The notes below the pieces were generated by a model that worked only from the letters and a program-made list of their open reading frames with translations, had not been told where the DNA came from and did not search any database. Made by a program: the position numbers and the translations under genes. Shown here in pieces: positions 46,857 through 59,362 of a DNA stretch of 64,000 nucleotides (position 1 is its first letter; the number at the start of each line of letters is the position of its first letter). This DNA is from Phocoena phocoena (taxonomy: Eukaryota; Chordata; Mammalia; Artiodactyla; Phocoenidae): NCBI RefSeq assembly GCF_963924675.1, contig NC_089221.1:133280263-133344262 (forward strand). Direction: 5' to 3'.

Positions 46857-47745
46857 ATGGGAAGACAGAGAAATATGCAGCAGATGAAGCAGCAAGGTAA
46901 AAACCCACCAGACCAAACAAATGAAGAGGAAACAGGCAGTCTACCTGAAAAAGAGTTCAGAGTAATGATAGTCAAGATGATCCAAAATCTTGGAAACAGA
47001 ATGGAGAAAATACAGGAAACGTTTAACAAGGAACTAGAAGAACTAAAGAACAAACAAGCAATGATGAAAAACACAATAAATGAAATTAAAATTTTCTATG
47101 AGGAATCAGTAGCAGAATAACAGAGGCGGAAGAACGGATAAGTGAGCTGAAAGATAAAATAATGGAAATAACAACCACACAGCAGAAAAAAGAAATGAAA
47201 AGTATTGAGGACAGTCTCAGAGACCTCTGGGACAACATTAAATGCACCAACATTCAAATTATAGGGGTCCCAGAAGAAGAAGAGAAAAAGAAAGCGTCTG
47301 AGAAAATATTTTAAGGGACAATAGTTGAAAAGTTCCCTAACATGGGAAAAGAAATAGTCAATCAAGTCCAGGAAGCACAGAGAGTCCCATACAGGATAAA
47401 TCCAAGGAGAGATACAGGCCAAGACACATATTAATCAAACTATCAAAAGTTAAATACAAGGAAGAAAAATTAAAAGCAGCAAGGGAAAAGTAACAAATAA
47501 CATACAAGGGAATCCCCATAAGGTTAACAGCTGATCTTTCAGCAGAAACTCTGCAAGCCAGAAGGGACTGGCAGGACATATTTAAAGTGATGAAAGGGAA
47601 AAAACTACAACCAAGATTACTCTACCCAGCAAGGATCTCATTCACATTCGATGGAGAAATTAAAATATTTACAGACAAGCAAAAGATAAGAGAATTCAGC
47701 ACCACCAAACCAGCTTTACAACAAATGCTACAGGAACTACTCTAG
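46857..47745 (+). pseudogene. L1 ORF1 (RNA-binding protein), broken, copy C
   Basis: The likely start is the ATG at 46857 (MGRQRNMQQMKQQ), preceded by an in-frame open stretch from 46665. A coiled-coil-like N-terminus (NRMEKIQETFNKELEELKNK) continues to 47120. There, a one-base loss relative to copy A brings in a stop. The RRM-region motif TNIQIIGVPEEEE and the C-terminus ending LQQMLQELL lie downstream in other frames, before TAG at 47743. The intact role would be binding L1 RNA as a trimer in cytoplasmic particles; this copy cannot produce it. Confidence 0.9.
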
Positions 47746-47804
47746 GCAGGAAACACAAGAGAAGGAAAAGACCTACAAAAACAAACCCAAAACAATTAAG
47801 AAAA

Positions 47805-50800
47805 CTGTATTAGGAACATACATATCGATAATAGCCTTAAATGGAAATGGATTAAATGCTCCAACCAGAAAGACATAGACTGGCTGAGTGGATACAAAAA
47901 CAAGACCCATATATATGCAGTCTACAAGAGACCCACTTCAGACCTAGAGACACATACAAATTGAACGTGAGGGGATGCAAAAGATATTCCATGCTAATGG
48001 AAATCTAAAGAAAGCTGGAGTAGCAATTCTCATATCTGACAAAATAGACTTTAAAATAAAGACTACTACAGGAGACTAGGAAACTACATAATGATCAAGG
48101 GATCAATCCAATAAGAACATATAACAATTGTAAATATTTATGTACTCAACATAGGAACACCTCAATACATAAGGCACGTGCTAACAGCCATAAAACGGGA
48201 AATCGACAATAACACAATACTAGTAGGGGACTTTAACACCTCACTTTCACCAATGAACAGATCATCCAAAATGAAAATAAATAAGGAAACACAAGCTTTA
48301 AATGACACATTAAACAAGATAGACTTAACTGATATTTATAGGACATTCCATCCCAAAACAACAGAATACACTTTCTTCTCATGTGCTCATGGAACATTCT
48401 CCAGGTTAGAGCATATCTTGGGTCACAAATCAAGCCTTGGTAAATTTAAGAAAGTTGAAATCATATCAAATATCTTTTCTGGCCACAACACTACGAGACT
48501 AGATATCAATTACAGGAAAAAAAAACTGTAAAAATACAGGAGGCTAAACAATACACTACTCAATAGCCAAGAGATCACTGAAGAAATCAAAGAGGAAATC
48601 AAAAAAACTTAGAAACAAATGACAATGAAAACAAAACTACCCAAAACCTATGGGAATGCAGCAAAAGCAGTTCTAAGAGCAAGTTTATAGCAATACAATC
48701 CTACCTCAACAAACAAGAAAAATTTCAAATAAACAACCTAACCTTACATCTAAAGCAATTAGAGAAAGAAGAACAAAAAAAACGAAAATTATCAGAAGGA
48801 AAGGAATCGTAAAGAGCAGATCAGAAATAAAAAGAAATGAAGGAAACAATAGCAAAGATCAATAAAACTAAGAGTTGGTTCTTTGAGAAGATAAACAACA
48901 TTGATAAACCATTAGCCAAACTCATCAAGAAAAAAAGGGAGAAGACTCAAATCAACAGCACCAGAAATGAAAAAGGAGAAGTAATAACTGACACTGCAGA
49001 AATACAAAGGATCATGAGAGATTACTACAAGCAACTACATGCCAATAAAATGGACAACCTGGAAGAAATGGACAAATTTTTAGAAAAGCACAACCTTCTG
49101 AGACTGAACTAAGAAGAAACAGAAAATAAAAACAGACCACTCACAAGCAGTGAATTTTAAACTGTGATTAAAAATCTTCCAACAAAAGCCCAGGACCAGA
49201 TGGCTTCACAGGTGAATTCCATCAAACATTTAGAGAAGAGCTAACAACTATCCTTCTCAAACTCTTCCAAAATATAGCAGAGGGAAGAACACTCCCAAAC
49301 TGATTCTACAACAAAGATGTCACAAAGAAAGAAAACTACAGGCCAATATCACTGATGAGCACAGATACAAAAATCCTCAACAAAATACTAGCAAACAGAA
49401 TCCAACAGCACATTAAAAGGATTGTACACCATGATCAAGTGGGGTTTATCCCAGGAATGCAAGGATTCTTCAGTATATGCAAATCAATCAATGTGATACA
49501 CCATATTAACAAATTGAAGAATAAGAACCATGTGATCATCTCAGTAGATGCAGAAAAAGCTTTCGACAAAATGTCACACCCATTTATGATAAAAACCTTC
49601 CAGAAAGTAGGCATAGAGGGAACTTTCCTCAACATAATAAAGGCCATATATGACAAACACACAGCCAACATCGTCCCCCTGGTGGCGCAGTGGTTGAGAG
49701 TCCGCTTGCTGATGCAGGGGACATGGGTTCCTGCCCTGGTCCGGGAGGATCCCGCATGCCACGGAGTGGCTGGGTCCGTGAGCCATGGCCACTGAGTCTG
49801 TGCGTCCGGAGCCTGTGCTCTGCAGTGGGAGAGGCCACAATGGTGAGAGGCCCGTGTACCGCAAAAAAAAAAAAAAAAAACCATTTCCACTAAGATCAGG
49901 AACAAGACAAGGTTGCCCACTCTCACCACTCTTATTCAACATAGTTTTGGAAGTTTTAGCCAAGCGATCAGAGAAGAAAAAGAAAAGGAAATCCAAATTG
50001 GAAAAGAAGAAGTAAAACTGTCGCTTTTTGCTGATCACATGATACTATATATAGAGGATCCTAAAGATGCTACCAGAAAACTACTAGAGCTAATCAAGGA
50101 ATTTGGTAAAGTAGCAGGATACAAAATTAATGCACAGAAATCTCTTGCATTCCTATACACTAATGATGAAAAATCTGAAAGAGAAAGTCAGGAAACACTC
50201 CCATTTACCATTGCAACAAAAAGAATAAAATACCTAGGAATAAACCTACCTAAGGAGACAAAAGTCCTGTAAGCAGAACACTATAAGACACGGATGAAAG
50301 AAATTAAAGATGATACAAACAGATGGAGAGATATACCACGTTCTTGCATTGGAAGAATCAACATTATGAAAATGACTAGACTACCCAAAGCAATCTGCAG
50401 ATTCCAAGCAATCCCTATCAAACTACCAACGGCATTTTTCACAGAACTAGAACAAAAAATTTCACAATTTGTATGGAATCACAAAGCAACCTTGAGAAAG
50501 AAAAATGGAACTGGAGGAGTCAGGCCTCCTGACTTCAGACTACACTACAAAGCTACGGTAATCAAGAGAGTATGGTACAGGCACAAAAACAAATATAGAT
50601 CAATGGAACAGGATAGAAAGCCCAGAGATAAACCCACACGCATATGGTCACCTTATCTTTGATAAAGGAGGCAAAACTATATAATGGAGAAAGACACCTC
50701 TTCAATAAGTGGTGCTGGGAAAACCAGACAGCTACATGTAAAAGATGAAATTACAACACTTCCTAACACCATACGCAAAAATAAACTCAAAATGGATTAA

Positions 50801-51733
50801 AGACCTAAATGTAAGGCCAGACACTATAAAATTCTTACAGGAAAACATAGGAAGAACACTCTTTGACATAAATCACAGCAAGATCCTTTTTGACCCACCT
50901 CCTAGAGAAATGGAAATAAAAACAAAAATAAACAGATGGGACCTAATGAAACTTCAAAGCTTTTGCACATCAAAGGAAACCATAAACAAGATGAAAAGAC
51001 AACCCTCAGAATGGGAGAAAATATTTGCAAATGAAGCAACTGACAAAGGATTAATCTCCAAAATATACAAGTTTTTTGTATAGCTCATGCAGCTCAATAC
51101 CAAAAAAACAAACAACCCAATCCAAAAATGGGCAGATCTAAACAGACATTTCTCAAAGAAGATATACAGATTGCCAAAAAACACATGAAAGGATGCTCAA
51201 TATCATTAATCACTAGAGAAATGCAAATCAAAACTACAATGGGGTATCACCTCACACCAGTCAGAATGGCCATCATCAAAAAATCTACAAACAATAAATG
51301 CTGGAGAGGGTGTGGAGAAAAGGGAACCCTCTTGCACGGTTGGTGGGATGTAAATTGATACAGCCACTATGGAGAACTGTATGGAGGTTCCTGAAAAAAC
51401 TAAAAATAGAACTACCATATGACCCAGCAATCCCACTACTGGGCATATACCCTGAGAAAACCATAATTCAAAAAGAGTCATGTACCACAATGTTCATTGC
51501 AGTACTATTAACAATTTCCAGGACACGGAAGCAACCTAAGTGTCCATCAACAGATGAATGGATAAAGAAGATGTGGCACATATATACAATGGCATATTAC
51601 TCAGCCATAAAAAGATACAAAATTGAGCTATTTGTAGTGACGTGGATGGACCTAGAGTCTGTCATACAGAGTGAAGTAAGTCAGAAAGAGAAAAACAAAC
51701 ACTGTATGATAGCACTTATATATGGAATCTTAA
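47805..51733 (+). pseudogene. L1 ORF2 (endonuclease/reverse transcriptase), broken, copy C
   Basis: The endonuclease part retains IYRTFHPKTTEYTFFSC near 48330 and an altered SGHNTTRLDI instead of the SDHN-type motif near 48475. RT blocks include [20 protein letters not shown] and [14 protein letters not shown] at 49675-49880 then splits the RT region. After it, [15 protein letters not shown] resumes. The catalytic box reads FADH (50027-50038), having lost the second aspartate. Multiple further stops and shifts occur, for example at 49112 and 50272. The tail to TAA at 51731 is mostly open. Not functional. Confidence 0.92.
49675..49880 (+). mobile_element. CHR-type SINE in L1 RT region, no target-site duplication
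   Basis: The body from cccctggtggcgcagtggtt to the poly(A) is a short-form CHR copy lacking about 6 bases at its 5' end. The L1 sequence on either side is not duplicated. About 22 bp of ORF2 (the region equal to caatggtgaaaaactgaaa in copy A at about 26433-26452) is missing instead. Confidence 0.93.
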
Positions 51734-52133
51734 AAAAAAAAAAGGTTCAGAAGAACCTAGGGGCAGGACAGGAATAAAGACGCAGACGTAGAGAATGGGC
51801 TTGAGGACACGGGGAGGGGGAACGGTAAGCTGGGACGAAGTGAGAGAGTGGCATGGTATATACTACCAAATGTAAAATAGATAGCTAGTGGGAAGCAGCT
51901 GCATCGCAGGGGTAGATCAGCTCAGTGCTTTGTGTCCACCTAGAGGGGTGGGATAGGGAGGGTGGGAGGGAGGCGCAATAGGGAGGGGATATGGGGATAT
52001 ATGTATACATATAGCTGATTCACTTTGTTATACAGCAGAAACTAACACAACAATGTAAAGCAATTATACTCCAATAAAGATGTTAAAAAATAAATAAAAT
52101 CTATTTATAAAAAAAAAAATAAAGAGCAGCACA

Positions 52134-53280
52134 TGGACTTGAAATCAGTATTCTGGATATGGAAGAGGGCAGGACTCAATCATGGCTGTTTTGCTGGTTC
52201 TCTTCTTTGAGAAGGAAGTGAAAGGATCGCATCACGTGGCAGAATGTTTATTGAGAATGTTCATGTTTTCTTCTTTCTGTTTGTCTTATCATGGCACCCA
52301 GAGCAGGTGGTGGGACTTGTGTGCTGCCATGCTTCTGGGGAAGTTTGTGTTGCAAAGTTAAGAGAAGAAGTTGTCCTCGGAACATTATTAACTTCTCTTT
52401 TCCTGGATCTTGTACTTGTTTTCAAATTTGGAGGGTGGCAGTAAGGGCAGAGAGAGGGCAGTGTCAATGCAACAGAAAGGTTAAAGCAAGAGAAAAAAAG
52501 ATGAGATGCCCCAAGTATGGGCAAGGAGACGGAGATAATCCACAAAATTGTGGAGACCTTTGCCCTGTGGGGTTTAAGAGATGTGGCTGTTCTTGGAGAG
52601 GGGAATGCCTGCCTGGGAGGACCAGATGAGTTGGAGATCCCACCTGGGTAAACAAATATTCTCAGAACAAGCTTGGCACAAAAGCAACTGAGACATTTGT
52701 ATTCAAGAGACCCCACTCTCCCCACTCAGGTTTGGTAATGGAGATTTCAGTGGAGGCTGTGATGGATTAAAAATAAAGGAATATTTCCCCCGCTTTCTGG
52801 CAACAACTCATGTCTCCAAAACTTGGATATGACCCCTGGGAAAGGGAGGGGAGCCTCCCAAAATGATTGAAATTTACTTTCCCTACAGCCTCCTAGATTA
52901 TAGGTTTACAGTCTGATTTAGAGAAAGAGAAATACTTTAATTTTTTTTACATTTGCCTTATTGTTTACATTTTATTTCCATTATAACTGTATGAAGTATT
53001 GTGAAGGGACTCAAAAGAATGATTCCTTGCCTCAGTGAAAGTCCTATCTAATCTAGAGATAATACTTTGATTTCTCTTGATGATGAAAGGTATTATAGCC
53101 AAATAGAAAGCAATGTGACTACTTGCCTTGTCATTTTATCTCTGTGTCTTAATTTCCTCCCCTGATAAACAGGGATAATAATGACATAACTTCACAAAGA
53201 TTACTGATAGAATGTGAGATTCCCATGCAGATGGCGATATTAAATTTGTAATACCCATGGGATTTGGAGCATTTATTTAG
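52134..53280. other. Gene-free stretch
   Basis: No recognised gene or recent transposon is present. Overlapping ORFs on both strands at 52244-52725 carry no family motif. I rate them as chance. Confidence 0.45.
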
Positions 53281-53284
53281 GATA

Positions 53285-53535
53285 TGGGTTAAAAGCTTGG
53301 CTTCCAGGGTCAGAACATCTGGGTTTATGCCCTGGTTTATGCCTATGTGAGTCTTTGTAGTTCTGGGTAAGCTAATTGCCCTCCCAAGACTTTAACTTCT
53401 TCAACTATAAGACGGGAACAATAATAGTAGCTAGTTTGTAGAGTGGTGTGAGAATTAAATAATATAACCCATGTAATGTTCGTAGCAAAGTGCTTGGTAC
53501 ATGCTAAGTGTTAATTAACTATTATACATTGGGGA
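53285..53535 (+). repeat. MIR, forward orientation
   Basis: The order ggttaaaagcttggcttcca, gtaagctaattgccctccca, gtgtgagaattaaataatat and agtgcttggtacatgctaag is MIR from head to tail. Confidence 0.85.
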
Positions 53536-54375
53536 AGTTGAGATAAAACATTTTACAAAATTAAACACATCATATAAATGTTAAGTCATCATTAAGTACT
53601 TGATATCTCAGTTTATTTGAAAAGAAATTTTTTAAAAGAAATTAAACATCTGGACCTAAAATATATATAATTATAACAACAAAAGGAGAGAAAATATTTA
53701 TATCCACAGATGGGAACTATTATTTATTTGGGTCTAAAAATAACCCAATACCGTGACATAACTCATATCCATAAATACTCATGGGATGATTAACCAATGC
53801 AGAGTTAAAGTACAGTACTCAAAACTTCTTTTGTGCACATATGTCTGATTATGTACATCTTTAAAATGAAACAGTTTTCATTAATTTGCCAGGCAGCTAA
53901 TACAAAGGGCTAATCAATAATTCATCTTGGCAAAGAAACTCATTACTCAGCCAAGACTATGATGAAACTCCTGTCAGGAAGCCTTGCTTTGGCCAAACAA
54001 AACAACTAAATTAAGTGCAAAGTGAATAATCCAACTTTCTATAAATCATTCATTTCAGGATTAAACATTATGTATTTCTCCATTAAATATGCATCCCAGG
54101 CCTGGGCATGTATTTACTTCTATATTGCTCAGTCCTGAGGGATAGCCAACACAGTCTTCTTGGAGTCTCTTTGAAACTACTAGCCCACTGGGCAGAACAA
54201 AAGCAAATAAAGGAGAGTCTGGGAGAAGCCAAGAATTGAGAACCGGAAGTCCTCAAAGCCAACCTTTCACATAATCTGGGTATCCCCTCCATCCCTACTC
54301 TGAAGGCTGGTCATCCTCTTCTGTGTAAACACTACTGTAAACGGGGGGTTTACTACCCATTTTAGTTAAAAATCT
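53536..54375. other. Gene-free stretch
   Basis: This is AT-rich sequence with nothing I can assign. Confidence 0.5.
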
Positions 54376-54715
54376 TTCCATTTCAAATGGCAGAAAACCC
54401 AATCCAAACTAGCTTAAGCAAAATGGGAATTTATTGCCCATATCTCGGAGCATGAAGAGTCTAAGTCCATACTTTCAGTCTTGGCATAATCAAGACTTAA
54501 CCAATGTCACAAGGGTTTGTTCTTTTTTCCCATATTTATTCTTAGCTCCTCTTTCTCTCAAGTAGACTCTCCTTGTGGTGGCACAATGGCAGCTGCAGCC
54601 TTCTATTCCGTCCTTCAGGGCCAGCAGGTAAAGATCATCACCCCGGATAACTCAAAGGAAACTCAGAATTGTTTCTTTTTGGCTCTAATTGGCCTAACTT
54701 GTGGCTTTTTAAATT
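54376..54715. repeat. Ancient interspersed repeat, family undetermined
   Basis: The motifs atggcagaaaacccaatcca, agcttaagcaaaatgggaat and ttattgcccatatct, then gtggtggcacaatggcagct, occur together in many mammalian loci as one old repeat. The 67-codon ORF at 54517 lies within it and is not a gene. Confidence 0.45.
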
Positions 54716-54975
54716 TTTGAATATCACAAACTTCAATCAGAATACTTTAAAAAATATTATTCTGCATGCGCTTAACAAATCTGACAAAAGATAAGAATCT
54801 AGTCGACTTGTTCACATATATTTAAAATCGTTAAGTATAGGTAACCATGAACACTTCACTGCGTTAATCTGAGGGCATCCTACCTCTATGCACACGTTCA
54901 CGTAACACTACTGGTAATTACCCTGGAGCAGAGGCAAAATGGAGATGAGGAATCACCCTACAAAGCAAGTTTAAG

Positions 54976-55160
54976 GGATTAAGCAGCGTCGTCATCGTCA
55001 TCGTCACCACTGAGGACAAAGCTGCTGCCTGTGGACAGGGGCCCTTCCTCCTTAACATTCCCTAAATCACCCACAGTCCCTCTCTCATGAGAATCTTCAA
55101 ACAACTTGTCACGGCATCGTCATCAAACAACTTCTCGTTGGAATCGTCATCTTCGAACTT
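54976..55160 (-). pseudogene. Decayed acidic protein C-terminus-like sequence
   Basis: On the minus strand one frame reads FEDDDSNEKLFDDD. After a shift, another ends with VKEEGPLSTGSSFVLSGDDD and a short acidic tail before a stop at about 54977. This looks like the C-terminal coding part of a retrocopied mRNA for an acidic protein I cannot identify. It lies just downstream (minus strand) of a poly(A)-like run. Low-complexity GAC/GAT repeats could also create this by chance. Confidence 0.3.
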
Positions 55161-55700
55161 TTTTTTTCTTCTTTTTTTTTTTTTAACCACCAATAAACAA
55201 AGATTTATTTGGAAATTTCTAAACCTGCCAGAAGTGGCACTTGCCAAGCCCTAGGCCCACCTTCCTTACCAAGCTCCAAAGGACAACAATAGTCCTCGCC
55301 ATCTCTCCCCTGCACCTACCCCTGCCCACACGCACCCATGCCTCAGGCCACACCAGAGAACTAGTGTGCCCTCCCTCTAGGAAGCGTTACCCCTGGGCCC
55401 AAGAGCTGGGGTGGCAGCCCTCTGGCCTCTCAGGAGATGATGGAAGCCAGAGCCGCTTGCATAGATTGATAAAAGAAAATGAGGAAGGAGACACCAAGTA
55501 GGGCTCCCTGAAAAACCCCAGCTTACCCCTGTACAAAAAAAGTGGCTCCCGCATAGAAAAACATGCTCCACAAACAGTGCAAATACCCAAGAAAGGAAAA
55601 AAAACCCCAGCAGCAATCCATCAGTGGATTGAGAGGGGTGGGGTATGTCTATGCAGTGTTCTGATACCTCAGGCTCGGTTTACGTGCCATGGTTGCGGGG
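55160..55700 (-). pseudogene. Processed-transcript 3'UTR-like insertion
   Basis: Read on the minus strand, the segment ends with AAATAAATC, then tttgtttattggtggtt and a long A-run (plus-strand T-run about 55158-55183). A poly(A) signal about 20 bases before an A tail is the mark of a retrocopied mRNA 3' end. The body has no long intact frame, and the source gene is not recognised. I did not find matching target-site duplications. Confidence 0.4.
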
Positions 55701-56905
55701 GGATGAGTCAGCTCCAGCGGAACTATAATGAAAGGGAAGAAGAGAGATATCAAAGGAATCAGTCCAAATGGAAAAGCAGAACAAATGAATATTTGGTGAC
55801 CAAAATCCTACTCTCCACAATATTCACCACTGATCATTATTCTAAGTTGTTCTAGTAAAGCACTCCTTTCATTAGATATAAACTGATTTTTGGAATTTCC
55901 ATTCCCAGTCCTAACTTTGCATTCCAGAATCACACAGAACAAGACTGCTTCCTCTTCCCAATGGCAGTCCTTCAACTGTTTGTATACAGACATCAAATCC
56001 CCTTTGGTCTAGTCTCCTCCAGGTTAAATATATCAACATACCAGGAAATAGACTTTTTGGATTGAAAATAAATCAAGGTAGGCTATTAAGTAGACACTAG
56101 AGTCTTATTGTGGAACTAAATATAACTTTTTGTTCTGTTTATCTTTGTTTCAAAGAAAATGATAAATTTGACAATGACTGGCACTGGCAAGGCTATTGGT
56201 GAAATAAACATTTGTGAGGACAACCAGTTGATTAGGTAATATTGATTAGATAATTTAGGCCAACCATCCAATTGAAGACACAAAAAACCTGAACAAAATA
56301 TTTTAAAATATTCTTTCATCAACTACCAAAGGGCTAACAAAACAATGAAAAATCACTAGGCCTAAAAGTAAAGAATATGCTAAACCAGAGAAGTAAGTCT
56401 AGGACTCAAAGTTTCTTTGGCCATAAAGGCATTTTCCAATCTGGAAGGGATATCTGCAAAACTGTGGTTTGGGCTGCCTGATGATGTTAGAGGAAAAGTG
56501 TCAAGGTCTAGAATTCACCAAAGTTAGGGACTTCGATAAACCACTATCCAGTATAAGCTAGGACAAAAAGGGCTATACCTTCAGGATAAGGACGGACCTG
56601 TTGTCATATGGGCTTACAACCTCACACCAAGTGATCTAAGTAATCCATAAACCTTCAAGCATTGAACTTGAATTATGGTAGTCCTAGACTGGTGACACAC
56701 AAAATGCCTGGCAGAAGCAAATTCAAAAGGTTCTTTCTGGAGAAGATCACATTATACTGGGACTCAAATTATTTATACCAATAATTTCCAAATGCAATAA
56801 TCTCCATACAATCAAGATAGCCAGGCGTACAAGAAATTAAGACAACATGAGTAAGAACCTATGGAGACAAGGGACAACAGAAACAAAGCTGAAAAGACCT
56901 CAAGT
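55701..56905. other. Gene-free stretch with a possible ancient repeat
   Basis: The stretch 55920-56035 (atggcagtccttcaactgtt, catcaaatcccctttggtct, ctcctccaggttaaatat) resembles a very old amniote repeat of undetermined class. The rest is unassigned. Confidence 0.4.
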
Positions 56906-56990
56906 AGTGGAATATATATATGTAACTAAATCACTTTGCTGTACACCTGAAACTGACACAACGTTGTAAATCAAATATACTTCCACAACA
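56906..56990 (+). repeat. Short L1 3'-end fragment
   Basis: The run aatcactttgctgtacacct, gaaactgacacaacgttgta and aatcaaatatacttcca is a typical L1 3' terminus. Confidence 0.65.
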
Positions 56991-57019
56991 ACAGCAAAAG
57001 ACTAAGCCAAAACACTCTC

Positions 57020-58145
57020 AGAAGAAAACATTCAGGTATATTTTCATTACCTTGGATTTGGAAACGGATTCTTAAATATGACACGAAGATAACAAGCAAC
57101 AGAAGAAAAAATTGACGAAATGAACTTTATCAAAATTAAAAACTTTTGTGCAAAGGACATTATCAAGAAAGTGAAAAGACAACCTACAGAATGGGAGATA
57201 ATATTTTCAAATCATGTACCTGGTAAGAAATGAATATCCAGAATATATTGAACGTAAAGAATTCCTAAAACTCAACAACAAAAAGACAAACACAATTGTA
57301 AAATAGGAAAAGGACGTAAATAGATATTTCTCCAAAGAAGATACACAAATGACCAACAAGCTTATGAAAATAGGTTCAACATCATTAGCCAGCAGATACC
57401 ACCTCACACCTACTAGAATGGCTAAGTGGTTTTTTTTTTTGGTTTCTTTTTTTTCATTTTTAAGGAAAGTAAAAATTGTTGGTGAGGTTGTAGAACAATT
57501 GGAACGCTTGTACATTGGGGGTGGGAATATAAAATGGTGAACCCACTGAGCCAAACGGCATGGTAGTTCCTCAGAAAGCTAAACACAGAATTACCATATG
57601 ACCCAGCAATTTCATCTTAGTTATATACCCCAAAAATCTTAAGCAGAGACTTTAACAGATACTTGTACACCCATGATCATTGCACTATTATAGCCAAACA
57701 GTGGAAACACCCCAAGTGTCTATCAACAGATGAACGGATAAACAAAACGTGGTGTATACATACAATGGAATGTTATTCATCCATAAAAAGGAATGAAGTT
57801 CTGATACATGGTACAACATGGGTGAAACTTAAAAACATTACACTATATGAAAAAGCCATACAAAGAAGGACAAATATTATTCCACTTATATGAAATATCT
57901 AGAATAGGCAAATTCAGACAAAGTAGAATGGTGGTTGCCAGGGGCTGAGGGAAGGGGTAATGGGAGTTATTGCTTAACTGTTACTGACTTTCTCTTTGGA
58001 TGATGAAGAAGATTTGAAAATAGATAACGTACATAATTTTCTACAACGTTGTAATGTAATTACTACCACTGAATTGTACGTTAAAAATGGATAAAATGGC
58101 AACTTTTATGGTATATATGTATTACCACAATTTTTTTTTTTTAAA
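57020..58145 (+). mobile_element. Old L1M, ORF2 end and 3'UTR
   Basis: Decayed ORF2 text is readable in order: aaaacttttgtgcaaaggac, ccaaagaagatacacaaatg, acctcacacctactagaatg, tgacccagcaatttcatctt, ccaagtgtctatcaacagat and tggttgccaggggctgaggg. It then runs through the 3' end to about 58145. A T-rich insertion sits near 57430-57460. Confidence 0.85.
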
Positions 58146-58830
58146 GTAAGAATCCAGGCAGAAACCAGAGCATTTTCTTATAGTCTTCATCATTTGCTGG
58201 GCGTAGAAAAGCCCCACAGTGAACCAATATAGATAAGATGGATTTAAAATTCAAATAGAAAATTACCCAGCCTACTTTAACATAAACATTCAATGCATTG
58301 TCTACATTCCATATTCCTGGTGTTTTTAAATCATGACTCAAGTTTGAAATGATGCCCTTGCCATGGTCCAAGATTCTCCATCATACTGGAAATCCAAAGG
58401 GGCGGCTGGTACCAAAGACACAAATGAGAGGCAGGAGACGACAGCAAATGACAACTGTCAACAGATGTGCAGAAGCCACAAGAGTGCCAGCATCACCTTA
58501 GAGGAATTTAGGATGGAAAACAGGATTAAACCAAAAGCCAAAACTTAGAGGTGTTCATGAAAATTAGCTGTGAACCAGGAGCAACAGCTGAGAGTAAGAA
58601 CCACAGCTGAAGTGGGCAATGCCCTGGGGTCAACCAGAGTTGACCACAAAAGAGCAAAATCAGAGCTGAGCACAGGGCCCACAGACAAAGATAAAGCAGG
58701 GTCAGAGTTCAGAAAAGAGTGGCAAGGCAGAGGGGTCAGGAATCGGGATGGCTAACAGGAGCGCTGTTTGATCGTGAGCTTCTGAGCCACCTTCAAAGCG
58801 TCTGTGCCCCCTGCTTCAGAACTCCACCAA
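58146..58830. other. Unassigned sequence
   Basis: No exon or clear repeat is visible. The short ORFs at 58363-58755 have no motif. Confidence 0.45.
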
Positions 58831-58834
58831 GCGA

Positions 58835-58975
58835 GGTTATAAAAACGCAAGTAGTAGGACCCAATTCCAGTCTCACTGAATCAGCATCTCCTGGGGGTTG
58901 GACCCAGGTATACGTATTCTAGCATGTTCCCAGATGATTCTTAGGCTCTCTAAAGTATGAGAACCACAAATCATT
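58835..58975. repeat. MER5A-like hAT-Charlie element
   Basis: The segment cactgaatcagcatctcctg, cccagatgattcttaggctc and taaagtatgagaaccac matches one end and the core of MER5A. Confidence 0.65.
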
Positions 58976-59114
58976 CACACAGCTTCTGAGATAGACTGGA
59001 AGCCCCCACGTTCAACATGATGCCCAGGATCTATCCTCACTGGGGGCTATGCAGGTCCTGCCAGCAAGTTTTACTAAACATAGACTCTGAACTGGCTGGG
59101 GCTGGAGAGGGAAC

Positions 59115-59362
59115 TAGGACAACGGCACCAACTATTTATGGAGCACCCACCCTGTGCCAGTGCTTTCCTAGCATTGCTACGTTTAATGCTTACTTATGAG
59201 GAGGGTCCCATTATTCTTCCCAATTTACAGGTGATGAAACTCAGACTAAGAGAAACCAAACGACTTGTCCTGGGCCACCCAGCCAGGCAAGAGCAGCTTC
59301 AGGTTCTGGGCCAGGTTGACTCCAAGACCTGTGCTCTTTCCATATACCAACGTGTCACAGAA
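59115..59362 (-). repeat. MIR, reverse orientation
   Basis: The order tatggagcacccaccctgtg, tttacaggtgatgaaactca and ggccaggttgactccaagac, with ctgtgctctttcc, is the reverse complement of MIR. Confidence 0.8.

Larger units (their letters stand above)
44880..52120 (+). mobile_element. Near-full-length L1 retrotransposon (copy C), interrupted by a SINE
   Basis: The element is 7.2 kb including a 0.2-kb SINE. It has the same architecture as copy A and starts with a G-run and ggccttcaagatggcagagg. Imperfect target-site duplications AAAGACTAGCACA (44867-44879) and AAAGAGCAGCACA (52121-52133) flank it. It ends with AATAAAGATG and an A-rich tail. Both ORFs are broken. Confidence 0.95.

Noticed and set aside
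52244..52725. ORFs on both strands, including a 154-codon minus-strand frame and a Cys-rich plus-strand frame
   Set aside because: I considered a Cys-rich exon near 52560-52625 but found no clear acceptor or known motif.
54517..54720. A 67-codon ORF with MAAAAFYSVLQGQQ
   Set aside because: It lies within a recognisable ancient interspersed repeat and has no splice context.
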